In this document: piece by piece, positions 1-8,530 of the stretch | Position numbering within the stretch: the first letter of the stretch is position 1 | Layout of the letters: the number at the start of each line of letters is the position of its first letter | The notes under the pieces: model-generated | Databases searched by the model: none | Seen by the model: the letters and a program-made list of their open reading frames with translations, nothing else | Told to the model about the DNA's origin: nothing | Assembly (NCBI RefSeq): GCF_009649685.1 | Contig: NZ_WJPK01000001.1 | Span: 1,616,760-1,680,759, forward strand | DNA from: Flavobacteriaceae bacterium EG-1 | GTDB taxonomy: Bacteria; Bacteroidota; Bacteroidia; Flavobacteriales; Flavobacteriaceae | Reading direction: 5' to 3' | DNA length: 64,000 bases | Program-made: the position numbers and the translations under genes

Positions 1-1
1 A

Positions 2-412
2 TTTATACGGCAACAAAAAGGAAAGAAATTTTCTCCACAATTGTTAAGGAATCTATCTCATTACTTTAAAACCAGTTTGACTTCTGTTGCCTTTAAATAT
101 CTTGAATTAGGAGACCATCCCATTTGTTTATTCCATTCCTATAATGGAAAGGTCTCTTATTGGAAAAGACCCGAAGAATTTCCACATTTTATTGTAGATC
201 GAACTAAACTAACGGTACCAGATGATTCGGTTGCAATGGAGTTTTTTGAGAAGAATAGAATTTATCCAAAAGAACAATCCAAACAACAAATATGGAAATC
301 CACTTGGTTTTTGGTAAATGATTGGGAAAAAGATGAAGACTATAATTTCCATGAGTTTGCCATTGTTACACCTAATTATAACACTGTATTAAGTGTTGTT
401 TGGGAGGACTAA
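2..412 (+). CDS. C-terminal part of an unidentified protein, possibly ImmA/IrrE-type metallopeptidase (5'-truncated)
   Basis: The reading frame is open from base 2, so this is probably the C-terminal 136 residues of a gene starting left of the window. A TTG at 41 could act as a start but nothing supports it. The visible part has a stretch beginning TSLTSVAFKYLELGDHPIC and ends in TPNYNTVLSVVWED. That layout reminds me of the region following the HExxH domain in Bacteroidetes ImmA/IrrE (DUF955) proteins, but the metal-binding motif itself is not in view, so the family call is tentative. It converges on the tra operon, whose last gene, traN, ends at 519. ImmA-type proteases commonly regulate ICEs by cleaving a repressor, which would fit the location. 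Confidence 0.5.
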   Translation, partial: FIRQQKGKKFSPQLLRNLSHYFKTSLTSVAFKYLELGDHPICLFHSYNGKVSYWKRPEEFPHFIVDRTKLTVPDDSVAMEFFEKNRIYPKEQSKQQIWKSTWFLVNDWEKDEDYNFHEFAIVTPNYNTVLSVVWED

Positions 413-518
413 AAAATAGAAGCCTGAGCAGAAACGATTGAACATCGCTTTGGGGATTTTCATGGGTAATATGCATAAAATGTAAAAACCGTTCATAGAT
501 ATTCTACGAAAAACCCAT

Positions 519-1343
519 TTACAATCTTCTTTTAAGTATCAATTCCCGGTTTCCTTTCAATTCCTTTAGCCTTAATTCCAGTTTCTCATTATCGCCCAAA
601 GTAAATTTCGGTAGTACATAAACAAACCTTGAAGTCTCCGCATGCCTAGTTTTTTCAGGCATTTTATAAACATATTGAGGCTTAAGCGGTACGGATTGAT
701 AGGAAGCTCTGCGTTTCTCATTACCGATGACCATCGCTACTTTCAGATAGTCAATGTCAAAATCAATACCCGATTCGTTCTTGATCTCTAACTGCATAAA
801 GACCAAATCCTCGAAATAAACCATATTCTTAATGGCCAATGAAACACCTTCTTTTCGCTTGAAAATATTCTTACGTTCCGGTTGTTCGAGCATTGCTTCT
901 GATGATTTTTCCAAAAACGCTTTTGGGTATTGTTTGTGTACGACCATATTGGAATCCAGTTGTATGGTATCACGAATTACAAGAGACTCCCTTTGATGTT
1001 CGTGCCCGATACTTTCCGAAAAGGAAACAAAACGGTTCAGCTCATTTAATGAATCGGCATACTTGATGATGTATGAATATACCTTACCATCTGTGGTAAC
1101 TACTAGAAGATTGCTCTGTTTTCCTTTGGTAGCTTTCAACAGTCCCAAGGGTTGAGCGCGCTCCCGATTGTAACTGAAGACATAGTTATTTGCTCCGACG
1201 ATTCCCTGACGGATGTTCGTCGGAAAGAATAGAGCCAGGTTCATTTTTTCATTGGCATAAATGGTATCCAATTGTTGTGACTCTTGGGCAAATAAATTGA
1301 TACCCAAAGTTGCTAATAGTATTATTAAGAATGTATGTTTCAT
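519..1343 (-). CDS. traN: Conjugative transposon protein TraN (DUF4138)
   Basis: This is a 274-residue protein with a clear N-terminal signal peptide (about residues 1-19, ending LGINLFAQ), so it is exported. The rest matches my knowledge of the Bacteroidetes TraN/DUF4138 family, a periplasmic or outer-membrane-associated component of the conjugative type IV secretion channel. It is the last gene of the leftward tra operon. Its start overlaps the traM stop by 4 bases, which indicates translational coupling. No TraO, TraP or TraQ gene follows; the next gene to the left is on the opposite strand. Confidence 0.9.
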   Translation of the reverse strand: MKHTFLIILLATLGINLFAQESQQLDTIYANEKMNLALFFPTNIRQGIVGANNYVFSYNRERAQPLGLLKATKGKQSNLLVVTTDGKVYSYIIKYADSLNELNRFVSFSESIGHEHQRESLVIRDTIQLDSNMVVHKQYPKAFLEKSSEAMLEQPERKNIFKRKEGVSLAIKNMVYFEDLVFMQLEIKNESGIDFDIDYLKVAMVIGNEKRRASYQSVPLKPQYVYKMPEKTRHAETSRFVYVLPKFTLGDNEKLELRLKELKGNRELILKRRL

Positions 1344-2278
1344 AGCTTCGGTTTTAAAATGAGTTTGTAATTATTGTTGACCGTAACCCTGATGTTACGG
1401 TTATTGCGTTGGAATACTTTTTTCACGCCACTAACCCCAGTATTAACAGCCCCTGAAACATCGGGAACACCGGGTATATTGAATTCTGCAATCGCATCGC
1501 CCAAGACCTCGTTGAACACATCGCCACGGAAACTATTTCGAATGTAAATGCCTTCCAGTCCGTCAGCATTATCGTAGGCCTTTAGCTTCAGCGGAATTCC
1601 CTCGATGTTTTCCACATTCAGGATGACCCGATTGGGCCGGAACTTTACGATTCCGTAGAGCAGGGTATTTTTTTTAATTTCCAAACCTTGGATAGTGGTG
1701 TTTTCGGTTACCCGCATTTGCAGGCGGTCATTGACCTTTATGGTCTGTTCACCATCGATTTCGACTACCAAAGATTCGCCAGTGCCATCTGCCAAAACTT
1801 GGGGACTAACCGCAAAGAACAATTGATGCTCCAGACCCATTGCCTTCAATGGCGAAATGGTATCCTTTGTATCGATGACCTCACTTTTCTTTCTCCGCTT
1901 TTTACGTAATGGTTTTCTGGTTCCAGAAGCTGCGGAATCTTGAGAGTAATCTATACGACCGATTCGGTATATGCTATCCACGATACGTTGTTTCTTTTTG
2001 TCCAAAAGGTCTTCATCGTATATTCCCGATTCATCCAAGAAACGTTCGTCATAAATACTGGGGGCGATTCGTTCCCTTTCCTCTTTTATGGCATCCACCG
2101 CTACCTTTTTGGAGGCGTACATATCCTCCCCATCTTCTAGTTCGGGCACCAAAGTCTGTTGGAGTTCGTTGGCATTTTCATCATCCGCACCCAAAACAAA
2201 AACCGAATAACCGATGATGAATAAGATGACCACTCCGATGACCGCTGCAAACACTATTTTCTTTTTGTCGATTTTCAT
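1340..2278 (-). CDS. traM: Conjugative transposon protein TraM
   Basis: This is a 312-residue protein with one N-terminal membrane segment (about residues 9-30, rich in V, I and F) followed by an acidic, charged linker and a C-terminal globular domain. That layout is typical of Bacteroidetes TraM, the VirB10-like scaffold that links inner and outer membranes in the mating channel. The linker around residues 130-136 is unusually basic (RKPLRKKRRKKS). It lies 21 bp downstream of traK and overlaps traN by 4 bases. In CTnDOT a small traL gene lies between traK and traM; here there is no room for one. Confidence 0.9.
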   Translation of the reverse strand: MKIDKKKIVFAAVIGVVILFIIGYSVFVLGADDENANELQQTLVPELEDGEDMYASKKVAVDAIKEERERIAPSIYDERFLDESGIYDEDLLDKKKQRIVDSIYRIGRIDYSQDSAASGTRKPLRKKRRKKSEVIDTKDTISPLKAMGLEHQLFFAVSPQVLADGTGESLVVEIDGEQTIKVNDRLQMRVTENTTIQGLEIKKNTLLYGIVKFRPNRVILNVENIEGIPLKLKAYDNADGLEGIYIRNSFRGDVFNEVLGDAIAEFNIPGVPDVSGAVNTGVSGVKKVFQRNNRNIRVTVNNNYKLILKPKL

Positions 2279-2299
2279 AGCTCGTTTTTTAAGTTCAAT

Positions 2300-2914
2300 T
2301 CACTCCTGTTCTTTTACCTTCTTCAGGGAATTCTCGAAATAATCGGTAATGAGCAGACCATGCGTGTTCTTAGGATAGTTTCGGTCTACCGTAATAAGTC
2401 CTCCTGTTGAGACCATTTCATAACGGTCAATGACAGACCCTCTGTTGATCTCGAAAACGGTTATAGTTTTAAAGCGATAGGGTTCTGCCCTTAAATCCAC
2501 TTGTGATTCGACACTCAATACTTTTTGGACCAGGGAATATTGCAATATCCGGTTGTAGACTCCATCGGCCTTTTTCTGCCGATAGACATTGTCTACCGTG
2601 CTGTTTCCTAGCCAAAGGGCTTTCTCCAAATTGCTTTCATAGTTACTGTCATCGATACCGTAGAAGTATTCATGGAACAGTTGTAAATGGGACAATGCCT
2701 CTACTTGAAGGTTTTCCTTTTGGGAAACCAATTTTAAAGGAATGACGGAACCGTCCGTATTCACGGCAAAGGCGCTATCCATCGCTTTCTGGTACATATT
2801 GAATACCATTACCCCAGAGAATACACTAGATAGAAGTGCAGTTACAGTCACAGTAATCGTAACGTAACGGTTCAGTTTGAGTATGTCATAAATGTTCTTA
2901 TACGGTAGTTTCAT
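2300..2914 (-). CDS. traK: Conjugative transposon protein TraK
   Basis: This 204-residue protein begins MKLPYKNIYDILKLNRYVTI and has a single membrane segment near residues 18-40. This is the layout of Bacteroidetes TraK, a VirB8-like inner-membrane component of the conjugation channel with a periplasmic C-terminal domain. It sits between traJ (22 bp gap) and traM (21 bp gap) in the same orientation, as expected for this operon type. The length is normal for the family. Confidence 0.9.
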   Translation of the reverse strand: MKLPYKNIYDILKLNRYVTITVTVTALLSSVFSGVMVFNMYQKAMDSAFAVNTDGSVIPLKLVSQKENLQVEALSHLQLFHEYFYGIDDSNYESNLEKALWLGNSTVDNVYRQKKADGVYNRILQYSLVQKVLSVESQVDLRAEPYRFKTITVFEINRGSVIDRYEMVSTGGLITVDRNYPKNTHGLLITDYFENSLKKVKEQE

Positions 2915-2936
2915 ATCATCTTATTTATAGCCCATA

Positions 2937-3779
2937 TCAGGCTGTGAACAATCTTAGGGTAAAGGAGGTCGCCCTCTTGTAAAGTTTGAATTTCAGAAAG
3001 ACGATGAACCCAATGGTCGCGGCTTCCACTAAAATCTTGATGGTATTATTGTCCGTTGGCCCTCCCCAGAGGTTCGTCCAGAAATTGGCATTGATCTCCG
3101 AATACAATTGGTTCACGAAAATGTTGACCAGAAAAAAAGCTGGTACAAGCATATAAACAGCCGCATACAATTTGAAAAAGGTATAGGCCATAGTCCTGAA
3201 TTTCTCAAAAACCGCCAAGCTGATGACCAAAGGAAAAAAGGCCTGCATGATTCCTAAAAGGAAATATCGTTCCGCCAAGAACAAGGGATAGATGAACAGG
3301 TCTATCATCCATAGGACCAATCCAATGAAAAAGCTGAACATCTTTATCCCGAATACCGGAGTGACCAAAGCTTCGTACAATAAAGCCCAAGCTTTCTTGG
3401 CCGCATCGAAAGCGCCAACATCTTCTTCAATAGGAATTTCCTGTAATTGCAACGGAATCAAGGCCGGAGCGGTATCGCGATACTGGCCTTCAATAGCCAC
3501 CAAAATACCATCGAAAAAGCCCAGGATCTGCGTAGAGAATATGACCAATAGGACGATTACAAAATTCTTTGCGAGATCCCTTGGGGACAATCCCCATGAA
3601 TATCCTTCCTTATCGGCAACTCCCTCATTGTATTTTTTAAGGATGTTGACCAAAAAAAACAGCACGGCCAAGACCTTGATACCCCTAATCGTATAGGTAG
3701 AGAAATCGGTGCCCTTGATCGTCTCAAAGACAGCGTCTACATATTCAAGTCCTATGCTCAAGGGAATCATGAGTTCCAT
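2937..3779 (-). CDS. traJ: Conjugative transposon protein TraJ
   Basis: This 280-residue polytopic membrane protein has several hydrophobic segments, for example residues 33-45, 72-88, 143-165, 172-192 and 207-222. It matches the Bacteroidetes TraJ family, which is VirB6-like in role and forms part of the inner-membrane channel of the conjugative type IV secretion system. The gene starts 2 bp after the DUF4141 gene and is followed by traK. The spacing and order support co-transcription. Confidence 0.9.
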   Translation of the reverse strand: MELMIPLSIGLEYVDAVFETIKGTDFSTYTIRGIKVLAVLFFLVNILKKYNEGVADKEGYSWGLSPRDLAKNFVIVLLVIFSTQILGFFDGILVAIEGQYRDTAPALIPLQLQEIPIEEDVGAFDAAKKAWALLYEALVTPVFGIKMFSFFIGLVLWMIDLFIYPLFLAERYFLLGIMQAFFPLVISLAVFEKFRTMAYTFFKLYAAVYMLVPAFFLVNIFVNQLYSEINANFWTNLWGGPTDNNTIKILVEAATIGFIVFLKFKLYKRATSFTLRLFTA

Positions 3780-3781
3780 CT

Positions 3782-4369
3782 TTAATAGTTAGTTTTTCTA
3801 TTATTGATCTTGTCCTGCATTTCACGAAAGGCAATGATATCACGATACCGTTGTGTCTTACGCTCGATTTCGGTCACCATTTCCTTGGACTCCTTTTGAT
3901 GTGCACGGATGGCCCGCATGCGTTCCCCATCTGTCAATTTCAAATGGTCACTTGATAGGATTTCGTTTATGAACTCCAAATCCTCCGTAGCTTGATCTAA
4001 GATGGCGTTGAACGATGTCGATATCCGTTCCACTTCATCCGCCCTTATATGCGGTGAATTAAGAATATCCCTTAAATCTCCCTGCACCGTATCATAAAGG
4101 CGTTTGTTATTGCGGATGAGTTCTTGTACTGCCTTTAATTTTTCAATGGCTGCACTGACCTTTTCGATATTCTCTTTCTGCTTTTTCAGAAATTTGACCG
4201 TCTTGATGATATTGGCGGTCTGCTTTCCAGCTTCCAACAGTTGTTTGACAAAGGAGATAAAGTTCACATTGTCGTAAACGGGAATCCCCTGGGCCGTCGC
4301 ACGGCCGGGCATTGTTAAGGCCAGTATCAGGGATGCCGTAAACACTATTTTTTTTATTGTTATTTTCAT
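3782..4369 (-). CDS. traI: Conjugal transfer protein TraI-like (DUF4141)
   Basis: I chose the ATG at 4369 because it gives a clean signal peptide (MKITIKKIVFTASLILALTM, then an A-x-A-type cleavage region). The frame is open to an upstream ATG at 4423, which would put a charged 18-residue tail in front of the signal. The mature part is largely helical with heptad-like charge patterns, as in DUF4141/TraI of Bacteroidetes conjugative elements, a VirB5-like periplasmic component. It lies between traG and traJ. This TraI is not the relaxase of the same name in F-type plasmids. Confidence 0.87.
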   Translation of the reverse strand: MKITIKKIVFTASLILALTMPGRATAQGIPVYDNVNFISFVKQLLEAGKQTANIIKTVKFLKKQKENIEKVSAAIEKLKAVQELIRNNKRLYDTVQGDLRDILNSPHIRADEVERISTSFNAILDQATEDLEFINEILSSDHLKLTDGERMRAIRAHQKESKEMVTEIERKTQRYRDIIAFREMQDKINNRKTNY

Positions 4370-4435
4370 GATTTCTGGGTTTTGTGATGCCGAAGCTTTT
4401 GATTTCGTCATCTGATTAAACATTCATTATTTATG

Positions 4436-6844
4436 CTATGCAGCTTTGCGTTCCAAGAACCGCTTGATAGCTATTTCCATATTGTCTTCCTCCTTATAAA
4501 GGGCCATTATAGCCTCGTTGTCGGAGCCGTCGGTTAAGTAGGCCGCGAATACCTCTGGTGGCACTTCCAATCGGAAGATGTTACTCTCCTTACCAATCTT
4601 GATGAACATTTCAGTATACTTTCTTTCTCCTGTCAAGTCGTTCTTGATGGATTTCAATTGGTTTAGGTCGTGGCTCGAAAGGTTGAGCCTTTTGATCAAT
4701 TCGTCATATCCTTTTTCATTGTTCAGGCTGTAAATGACCTGTGTGTTTTCAAGTATACTTGCAGATGTGGAATTATCGGGAAGTTGATTGATAGACTGTA
4801 AAATAATGCCAATTGCTCCTTCCTGTTTCCGAATGGCCTGATAATAGAATTCCACGCTTTCCAATACATTGGGAAACTTCAATTGCTTCGCGAACTCATC
4901 GAAAAGGATGATTCCCTTTTCCTCCTTGTTGCGCCAAATTGTTCTTTGGATTGCCGTTTTGATAAGTTTTAGCATAACGGACAGGATTTCCTTATTGTCC
5001 TTGACCTCGTCCAGTTCGAATACGATCAATCGCTTGTCTTCTATCTTATAGGATTGGTCCTCGCTCATCTCAAAGAGGAAACTATACAATCCACCTTCCA
5101 CATATTCCGAGAGGATGTGCAAGAAATTGGTAATGTTGAAATACGCCTTGTCGATACCAAGGGTCTCTAAAAGTTGCTCTCTATTATTCCTTATAAATCC
5201 ATAAAAACTCTCCAAGGAATGGGCTTCGGAAACAGTTTTGTAATAATGTTGAAGAATCTTTTTTAGCGATACCGATTGTGCTTTGGTCACTTTCAAGTCC
5301 GATGCAAATAGTTCGAACAGAAAGACGGAAAGATCTTCCAAACGCTCTGGACTGATATCGTTTACATCCGAGATATAAAAGGGGTTGATACCTAAGTTCT
5401 TTCCGCTCTCATAACGCAGAACAGTATACTGTTCAGGGTATAACTGTGCGAACTTGGTATACGAACCCCCTAAATCGATGATGACCAGACGGACATCCAT
5501 CTCAAAATATTGTCGCAGGATGTTGTTCGCCAAGAAAGATTTTCCTTCTCCTGTTGGGGCAAAAATGGCAAAGTTCCTTGCCTTGATTCGTTTCTTTTTT
5601 TCGTCCCAAACATCTTTGAGTACTGGAATGTTATGTTCCCGATCATTGAAGATGATACCGGTTCTATCCGATTGGTAATTGGTGTTATTTATGAGCAGAC
5701 AAAGGGCATGCTTCAAATCGGTTACATAGAGATCTTCATTCGAAAAGTTGGAAGCGAAACAGCAATAACTATTGAGGAAATAAATCTTTCGCTCTTCGCT
5801 ACTGGGATAGTAGGGGACAATATCCAGTTCCTTAAATTCGGTTTTTATTTGGGAAGCAATTTTTTCGAGTTGTTTTTCCTCTTTGTGCCAGTAGATGACA
5901 TTCAAGTGTCCCCGTATAATGCGCGAGCTGTCATCGGTATTGATTTGCTCTTGGATGTACTGGATTTTTTTAAGAATGACCTTATTCTGTGAACCGAAGT
6001 TGGAACTCTTGTTCAGCTCCTCGATTTTCTTGTCCAACAGCTTTCTCCATTTCTGTTTGTCATCGAGATAGATAATCTGGTTGACCACATGGTTTTCGTT
6101 TAGGGAAAGCCCCAATCCATCTATAAAACCTTGATGGAAACTGAAATCATCTGAGGTAAAACGTTCGTTTATTTTGCTCGTCTGGACTTTCTCCCCAAAA
6201 CAGCTTTCGCTGTTCACGGTAAGTACATCGAAATGATGCTCCCCTATTTGAATGTCTTTTCTTCCCAATTCGATAGCTGTATCAAAACCATCATTGTAGC
6301 CATTGAAATAGTCGGAACTCATAGATAAGATTTCTTGGCTCTTCATCGGTAGGAGCGATACCTTTCTTCCATTATTGATAAAGGAAACCGAATCGTTGAC
6401 GGCCGCTTTGAAACGCTGCAGATTTTCCTGTAGAACTTCGGGAATCTTTGCATCCGCTTTGCGAAAGGGGTTGACATATTTTGAGTTGTTGAGTTGTTTG
6501 TTCTTGGTAAGTGTAAAGAAGAGATATCCTTGGTGTTCCATATGCTCCCTTCCTTTAAAGTAGTCGTGCGTGGCCCTCGATAGAAAGGTGTTATTAGGTA
6601 GGTTTTGTGAAGTGAAGGATTTTTTGAAATAAACGTCTTGTTTATGAACAACAGTGCCAACGGGTAAAGATTTCATTGCTTGGAACCAACTGCTATGAAG
6701 GTCCTCAAAATCCTTCTCCGAAAGGGAATAGATCTCGGGAAGCTCCACCTTATAACAAGCCACGACATTCCCGTTGTTACAAAATAACAAGTGGTCTTTA
6801 ATGTCCGCTATGGGATGATATTTAGAGATATTGATCTTCGACAT
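4436..6844 (-). CDS. traG: TraG-family conjugation ATPase (VirB4-like)
   Basis: This 802-residue cytoplasmic ATPase powers assembly of and transport through the mating channel. A Walker A motif, PTGEGKSF, lies near residues 430-437. A Walker B-like ILFDEFAKQL follows near residue 645, then the conserved QSINQLPDNS region. The N-terminal half matches the TraG N-terminal domain of Bacteroidetes elements. Its length is close to full for the family. It starts inside the end of traF (23-base overlap), so translation is probably coupled. In Bacteroidetes nomenclature TraG is the VirB4 homologue, not the coupling protein. Confidence 0.95.
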   Translation of the reverse strand: MSKINISKYHPIADIKDHLLFCNNGNVVACYKVELPEIYSLSEKDFEDLHSSWFQAMKSLPVGTVVHKQDVYFKKSFTSQNLPNNTFLSRATHDYFKGREHMEHQGYLFFTLTKNKQLNNSKYVNPFRKADAKIPEVLQENLQRFKAAVNDSVSFINNGRKVSLLPMKSQEILSMSSDYFNGYNDGFDTAIELGRKDIQIGEHHFDVLTVNSESCFGEKVQTSKINERFTSDDFSFHQGFIDGLGLSLNENHVVNQIIYLDDKQKWRKLLDKKIEELNKSSNFGSQNKVILKKIQYIQEQINTDDSSRIIRGHLNVIYWHKEEKQLEKIASQIKTEFKELDIVPYYPSSEERKIYFLNSYCCFASNFSNEDLYVTDLKHALCLLINNTNYQSDRTGIIFNDREHNIPVLKDVWDEKKKRIKARNFAIFAPTGEGKSFLANNILRQYFEMDVRLVIIDLGGSYTKFAQLYPEQYTVLRYESGKNLGINPFYISDVNDISPERLEDLSVFLFELFASDLKVTKAQSVSLKKILQHYYKTVSEAHSLESFYGFIRNNREQLLETLGIDKAYFNITNFLHILSEYVEGGLYSFLFEMSEDQSYKIEDKRLIVFELDEVKDNKEILSVMLKLIKTAIQRTIWRNKEEKGIILFDEFAKQLKFPNVLESVEFYYQAIRKQEGAIGIILQSINQLPDNSTSASILENTQVIYSLNNEKGYDELIKRLNLSSHDLNQLKSIKNDLTGERKYTEMFIKIGKESNIFRLEVPPEVFAAYLTDGSDNEAIMALYKEEDNMEIAIKRFLERKAA

Positions 6845-7115
6845 GGTTCAGGATATTGTCTTTTTTATTACTGATACTTTTAGGGAATACCTTTCTGATA
6901 TTGAAAAGCTGGGTGCTGCTATTCATTTTATTCAGACTTATAAAAAGGCCGGCATTCCAGATAAAAAGAGAGAGCACCATTATCAAGCTGAAAGAGAAAA
7001 TAATGACCAACAGTGAGGCTACGACGGACACCATCAAAAGGGCAAAAAGCGATATAGGCAGACCCCATATCAATGCCCCTTTGCGGATGTTCCGATAAAT
7101 CTCATAGCTTCTCAT
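6822..7115 (-). CDS. traF: Conjugative transposon protein TraF (DUF4133)
   Basis: This 97-residue protein has two hydrophobic segments (about residues 14-38 and 40-58), matching DUF4133/TraF, the VirB3-like inner-membrane partner of the TraG ATPase. The gene overlaps traE by one base upstream and traG by 23 bases downstream, a tight arrangement that indicates coupled translation. VirB3-like proteins are usually encoded directly before VirB4, as here. Confidence 0.88.
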   Translation of the reverse strand: MRSYEIYRNIRKGALIWGLPISLFALLMVSVVASLLVIIFSFSLIMVLSLFIWNAGLFISLNKMNSSTQLFNIRKVFPKSISNKKDNILNHVEDQYL

Positions 7116-7402
7116 TACACGACAATTGAGATGAGATAGGTAAAGATGCCGACTACGGCACCGGCGATAAGCACGAATACCAGTACTCTGGTAATACCCT
7201 TTTTGAGGTCTGCGTTTTCACCGAAGAAGTGACCCGCATTAAATAGGAAGCCTATAAGAAAGATGACCCCAAGGATAATGGGAAAGATGGCACGGATGGT
7301 ATCCGATACATCGTTTACGGAATCTTCGATTCCACCGACCTGAGCGTAACTGGCAAGGCTCATAAACAGAAATGCCAGTGTTAGACTTTTAGCTTTTTCC
7401 AT
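7115..7402 (-). CDS. traE: Conjugative transposon protein TraE (DUF4134)
   Basis: This 95-residue protein has a signal-peptide-like N-terminus (to about residue 20) and two further hydrophobic helices (about residues 37-58 and 68-94). This matches DUF4134/TraE, the VirB2/TrbC-like pilin component of the Bacteroidetes conjugation system. It is the first gene of the leftward tra operon here. In CTnDOT the traA-D genes precede traE; in this element a divergent amidase gene takes that place. Promoter sequences should lie in 7403-7592. Confidence 0.88.
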   Translation of the reverse strand: MEKAKSLTLAFLFMSLASYAQVGGIEDSVNDVSDTIRAIFPIILGVIFLIGFLFNAGHFFGENADLKKGITRVLVFVLIAGAVVGIFTYLISIVV

Positions 7403-7417
7403 AACTGATAATTTTAA

Positions 7418-7436
7418 GGTCGAAACATTTTCGGCC
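7418..7436 (-). promoter_or_regulatory. Inverted repeat in the tra operon leader
   Basis: Eight bases on each side pair (GGTCGAAA with TTTCGGCC, including one G-T pair) around a CAT loop. The repeat lies 16 bases before the traE start. It could be a regulator site or an RNA hairpin that limits tra expression. There is no T-run, so it is not an obvious terminator. Role unknown. Confidence 0.35.
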
Positions 7437-7592
7437 TGTGATTAATTATTATAGAATGTAGAAGTGGATTGCACTTTTTACCGAAGGATTCTTAAAAATT
7501 AACTAGGAATAGCGTTAATTTTTAATGGAAATACATGGTTTTGAAAGATTCGTTGAATATTGCTCAATGAAGAATTGTAAAATCATGAATCG

Positions 7593-8207
7593 ATGAAAGT
7601 GACAATAATAGTCCTATTGTGTTCATTAATTTGGGGCAACAGTTTAGCATATAGTCAGTCAATTTATAGAAATCGCAAGGTTATTATTCTTGATGCCGGA
7701 CACGGGGGAATTGATTCAGGTACGGTATCTGAGGACGGGCTGCTTGAAAAAGATGTTGTTCTGGATATCGCTCTAAGTATGATGGCATGGAACAAAGGCC
7801 TGTTGGATTCTAAATATGACATTTATTTGACGAGAAACAAGGATACCTTGATTTCGTTGGAGAATAGAACCAAACTTGTAAAACATTTAAAGCCTGATGT
7901 TTTTATTTCGCTGCATTGTAATCATATAAATGAAACTAACATACATGGTGCAGAAATCTATACCTATGATAGTAATGAATTGTCCTTGTTGTATGCCAAA
8001 GCAATTTTGAATAAGCTAAATCAGGACCTTAATTTTAAGACCAGAAAACCCAAGGAAGGCAATTTTCAGGTTTTAAGGGAAACAAAAGAACACTGTCCTG
8101 CTATTCTATTAGAGCTTGGGTATTTGTCCAATTCAAATGAATCCGATTATTTAAACGACAGCCAAAACAGGAAGGCATTGGCCTTATCCATATTAATGTC
8201 TATTTAA
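7593..8207 (+). CDS. N-acetylmuramoyl-L-alanine amidase (Amidase_3)
   Basis: This 204-residue protein has a signal peptide (about residues 1-22) followed by one Amidase_3 domain. The expected zinc and catalytic residues are present: His37 in DAGHGG, Glu52 in LLEKDVV, the His in ISLHCNH near residue 108 and the Glu in LLELGYLSN near residue 174. It cleaves the amide bond between muramic acid and the peptide stem in the periplasm. Carried on an ICE and divergent to the tra operon, it probably opens peptidoglycan locally for the mating channel. It is short (catalytic domain only), which fits a conjugation accessory enzyme rather than a cell-division amidase. Confidence 0.9.
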   Translation: MKVTIIVLLCSLIWGNSLAYSQSIYRNRKVIILDAGHGGIDSGTVSEDGLLEKDVVLDIALSMMAWNKGLLDSKYDIYLTRNKDTLISLENRTKLVKHLKPDVFISLHCNHINETNIHGAEIYTYDSNELSLLYAKAILNKLNQDLNFKTRKPKEGNFQVLRETKEHCPAILLELGYLSNSNESDYLNDSQNRKALALSILMSI

Positions 8208-8216
8208 ATCAAGATT

Positions 8217-8318
8217 ATGAAAGAGCTATTATTTGAGGTTGTAAAAAGTATCAAAACTATTGCCGTGACGATGTATAAAGAAGTGGTCTATTTCATGTGG
8301 AATAGTAAATCATTTTGA
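8217..8318 (+). CDS. Possible 33-residue small protein
   Basis: A small frame starts 9 bases after the amidase stop: MKELLFEVVKSIKTIAVTMY, then KEVVYFMWNSKSF. It alternates hydrophobic and charged residues like an amphipathic or membrane-associated helix. Its position directly behind the amidase suggests the same transcript. There is no Shine-Dalgarno sequence, but these organisms rarely use one, and no homologue is known to me. It may be chance. Confidence 0.3.
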   Translation: MKELLFEVVKSIKTIAVTMYKEVVYFMWNSKSF

Positions 8319-8390
8319 TTTTAGGATTTGTTCCTGAACCATTTTACTGCCAGTTTATGGTATTGATATAGATTCAAATTAGAAATCTAA

Positions 8391-8410
8391 ATGTTGGTAT
8401 ATGCCAACAT
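8391..8410. promoter_or_regulatory. hipBA operator O1 (palindrome)
   Basis: The sequence ATGTTGGTATATGCCAACAT has perfect 7-base arms (ATGTTGG/CCAACAT). It is one of three related palindromes upstream of hipB, with its centre 40 bp before O2. It is likely bound by the HipB-like antitoxin. Confidence 0.6.
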
Positions 8411-8432
8411 AATTTAGATATAAGGACGTAAC

Positions 8433-8448
8433 GTTAGTATTTACCAAC
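8433..8448. promoter_or_regulatory. hipBA operator O2 (palindrome)
   Basis: GTTAGTATTTACCAAC is an imperfect palindrome that combines the GTTAGTA arm of O3 with the CCAAC arm of O1. It lies just upstream of the -33 TTG of the hipBA promoter. It is a likely repressor site. Confidence 0.6.
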
Positions 8449-8456
8449 ATATTATA

Positions 8457-8487
8457 TTGAAAGATTTAATTATTTAGTTTATATTTG
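8457..8487 (+). promoter_or_regulatory. hipBA promoter (Bacteroidota -33/-7)
   Basis: TTG at 8457-8459, a 20-bp spacer and TATATTTG at 8480-8487 match the Bacteroidota consensus (TTTG, 19-21 bp, TAnnTTTG). Transcription should start near 8494, inside operator O3, so bound antitoxin would block RNA polymerase. Confidence 0.75.
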
Positions 8488-8488
8488 C

Positions 8489-8504
8489 GTTAGTAAATAC
8501 TAAC
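8489..8504. promoter_or_regulatory. hipBA operator O3 (perfect-arm palindrome over the start site)
   Basis: GTTAGTAAATACTAAC has perfect 7-base arms around a central AA. It directly follows the TATATTTG promoter element and covers the predicted transcription start. A further half-site, TACCAACAT, occurs inside the hipB coding start (8539-8547). Confidence 0.7.
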
Positions 8505-8530
8505 ATTAACTTAAATAAATCGCATTAAAG

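Noticed and set aside
788-973. Many open frames of 60-160 codons antisense to or overlapping large genes (for example within traN, traG, gyrA, clpC, thrA)
   Set aside because: They lie inside genes with clear family matches, lack promoter signals and have no recognisable domains. They are shadows of real coding sequence.
3782-4369. TraI considered as a relaxase
   Set aside because: In Bacteroidetes nomenclature this DUF4141 protein is a secreted helical component. No relaxase motifs (three-His cluster, catalytic Tyr) are present.
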